The notes below the pieces were generated by a model that searched no databases, had not been told where the DNA came from, and was given only the letters and a program-made list of their open reading frames with translations. From the NCBI GenBank assembly GCA_022652545.1, contig JALCRM010000015.1:1-44274 (forward strand): 44,274 nt of DNA, given 5' to 3'. The DNA comes from Lachnospiraceae bacterium. GTDB lineage: Bacteria > Bacillota > Clostridia > Lachnospirales > Lachnospiraceae. Below, one piece after another: positions 43,084-44,274 of this stretch. A program made the position numbers and the translations under genes. How positions within the stretch are numbered: the stretch's first letter is position 1; every line of letters begins with the position of its first letter.

Positions 43084-43890
43084 TTACCACATGCTTCCGA
43101 GTCCGCCGAGCGGATACTGGCTTGCGGTATATTTTGCAAACAGCAAGGCCAGCAGATAAAGCACGATCAGAACAGCCACTGCAGACAGGAAAGAGGTCCA
43201 GAATTTAAGGCTCTTCCCGGTTCTCTCCTCTTCCAGATCTACGACAAAGACGCTCTGGATCATCCAGGACATTATCGCCAGCAGCAGCATCAAAACAGCG
43301 ATATCCGGCGCAAAATAGCCGAATACAAAGGACAGTACTATAAACAGAGAGCCCATAACGGTGGCTCTTCCGAAGGCAGAAAGAACATTCAGGAAATTCG
43401 GTTTTTCCTTCGTCAGAAGCTTGACGAGGAAAGTCACTGCGGCTGTGACCACGATCCCTATAAGGACGATCAGCAACGCAAAAACACCGATCAGGGCGCG
43501 GTCTTTCAGCGTAGATCCATCGCTGATAAAAGGTATATGGATCAGTGAAAGCAGGAAGATCAGCACAGCCTGCGTGATCCCAAGGATGATCCCGGTCCAG
43601 GGATCATTGTTCGGAAGCTGTCTGACGATCGAATCAATGGGCGATACAATGCCTCCAAGCAGACAGGTCAGCACATCCGCTATGCGAAAAGCAGCTTTGG
43701 AAGGCTGCGGCGCTGAATTCACGCCCGCCGCCCGTTCAGGTGCCGCCTGTTCCGAAGAAACCGGAGCGGTGTCCGCCGCTGATGCCTGCGTCGGCCCAGG
43801 CTGAGGCGCCTGACTGTTCGCCGCCTTCCACTCCTCACAGGTGCATTTCCCGTTTACAAGTTCTTTTCCGCAAAACTTGCAAAATGCCAT
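43084..43890 (-). CDS. zinc-ribbon membrane protein
   Basis: A 268-residue protein with an N-terminal zinc ribbon (MAFCKFCGKELVNGKCTCEE, two Cys-x2-Cys-like pairs), a Pro/Ala/Gln-rich linker (about 25-65) and five or so membrane helices, for example GIILGITQAVLIFLLSLIHI, IGVFALLIVLIGIVVTAAV and FLSAVAVLIVLYLLALLF. It resembles the zinc-ribbon plus Yip1-like proteins common in Firmicutes; function unknown. ATG 43890, 17 bases after dtd, so the two may be cotranscribed. Confidence 0.78.
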   Translation of the reverse strand: MAFCKFCGKELVNGKCTCEEWKAANSQAPQPGPTQASAADTAPVSSEQAAPERAAGVNSAPQPSKAAFRIADVLTCLLGGIVSPIDSIVRQLPNNDPWTGIILGITQAVLIFLLSLIHIPFISDGSTLKDRALIGVFALLIVLIGIVVTAAVTFLVKLLTKEKPNFLNVLSAFGRATVMGSLFIVLSFVFGYFAPDIAVLMLLLAIMSWMIQSVFVVDLEEERTGKSLKFWTSFLSAVAVLIVLYLLALLFAKYTASQYPLGGLGSMW

Positions 43891-43907
43891 GATCCACCCT
43901 CCTTTGG

Positions 43908-44274
43908 TCAGAACCCCAGTTCCACTGAATCCAAAACAACTGTAAATGGCCCGTCATTGACCAGTTTTACCTGCATATCCGCCCCAAAACTTCCCTGCGC
44001 CGTATCCGCTACCCTCTCACTGCACTTCCTCACAATATAGTCATAGATCGCTTTTGCGTGATCCGGCTGGCCTGCGTGCACAAAGGACGGGCGATTTCCC
44101 TTGCGACAGTCCGCATAGAGCGTGAATTGGGAGATCAGAAGAAGACCGCCCTGTACAGCGGACAGGTCCAGATTTGTTTTTCCCTCACTGTCCGCAAAAA
44201 TGCGCAGCTTCAGCATCTTCTCGATCATTCTGTCGGCAGTGCTTTCATTATCTTCATCCGTGATACCGATCAGG
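43908..44274 (-). CDS. dtd: D-aminoacyl-tRNA deacylase, 5' part outside window
   Basis: Removes D-amino acids wrongly attached to tRNA. The visible 121 residues end at 43908 and the frame runs off the right edge, beginning [16 protein letters not shown]. Family motifs are present: [21 protein letters not shown] (core SQFTLYAD) and the C-terminal [11 protein letters not shown]. Dtd is about 145-150 residues, so about 25-30 N-terminal residues are missing. The ATG at 44228 inside is not the start because conserved sequence continues upstream. Confidence 0.95.
   Translation of the reverse strand, partial: LIGITDEDNESTADRMIEKMLKLRIFADSEGKTNLDLSAVQGGLLLISQFTLYADCRKGNRPSFVHAGQPDHAKAIYDYIVRKCSERVADTAQGSFGADMQVKLVNDGPFTVVLDSVELGF

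Overview
The window is a stretch of bacterial chromosome, most probably from a Clostridia-class Firmicute (Bacillota) close to Lachnospiraceae. This is inferred from gene content and order: miaB-mutS-mutL-miaA followed by a methionine-gamma-lyase-like 'aluminium resistance' gene, radC-mreBCD-mrdA-minC-rodA-mgsA, sepF near lspA and an rluD-type synthase, a group-B-like [FeFe]-hydrogenase tail, and AGGAGG-type ribosome binding sites with frequent TTG starts. No rRNA, tRNA, CRISPR array, insertion sequence or prophage was found.

Layout. 1-3814 (+): the end of an [FeFe]-hydrogenase, gltX, and a UvrD/Rep-type helicase whose frame has no ATG/GTG/TTG start before its Walker A motif. 3872-7456 (+): a promoter and three overlapping genes: a GlgX-like protein that has lost its GH13 catalytic residues, a DUF5662-like protein, and a protein with a PD-(D/E)XK-like nuclease pattern. 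7520-17375 (+): pepT, then miaB, mutS, mutL, miaA and a PLP enzyme, i.e. tRNA i6A/ms2i6A modification plus mismatch repair. 17350-26971 (+): a promoter, then radC and the cell-elongation genes mreB, mreC, mreD, PBP2 and rodA, with minC (no minD or minE), mgsA and a lipoprotein DD-carboxypeptidase. 26983-33444 (+): a P-loop protein, a HlyD-like membrane protein, sepF with an acidic linker, aroB, lspA, an RluA-family synthase, a cytidylate-kinase-like protein and a possible 26-residue peptide, closed by a very strong symmetrical terminator.

After 33445 the DNA becomes visibly AT-richer and genes lie almost all on the minus strand, which looks like accessory DNA. It holds a broken AraC/GyrI-type regulator, a small membrane protein, a MATE transporter fused to an anti-sigma-kinase-like ATPase domain, and a four-gene sugar operon. 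In transcription order that operon is ROK repressor, ROK kinase, GH4 glycosidase and NagB/AgaI-like isomerase. It has a near-consensus promoter and a 25-bp palindrome at the expected start of transcription, but no transporter. Then come a secreted YD-repeat protein, a von Willebrand A protein, a zinc-ribbon membrane protein and the 3' part of dtd, cut by the window end.

The most unusual items are the catalytically emptied GlgX-like protein coupled to two unknown genes, the MATE-ATPase fusion with an altered N-box, the absence of minD, minE and divIVA from positions where relatives carry them, and the likely ROK operator. Family assignments come from reading motifs; no database search was run.
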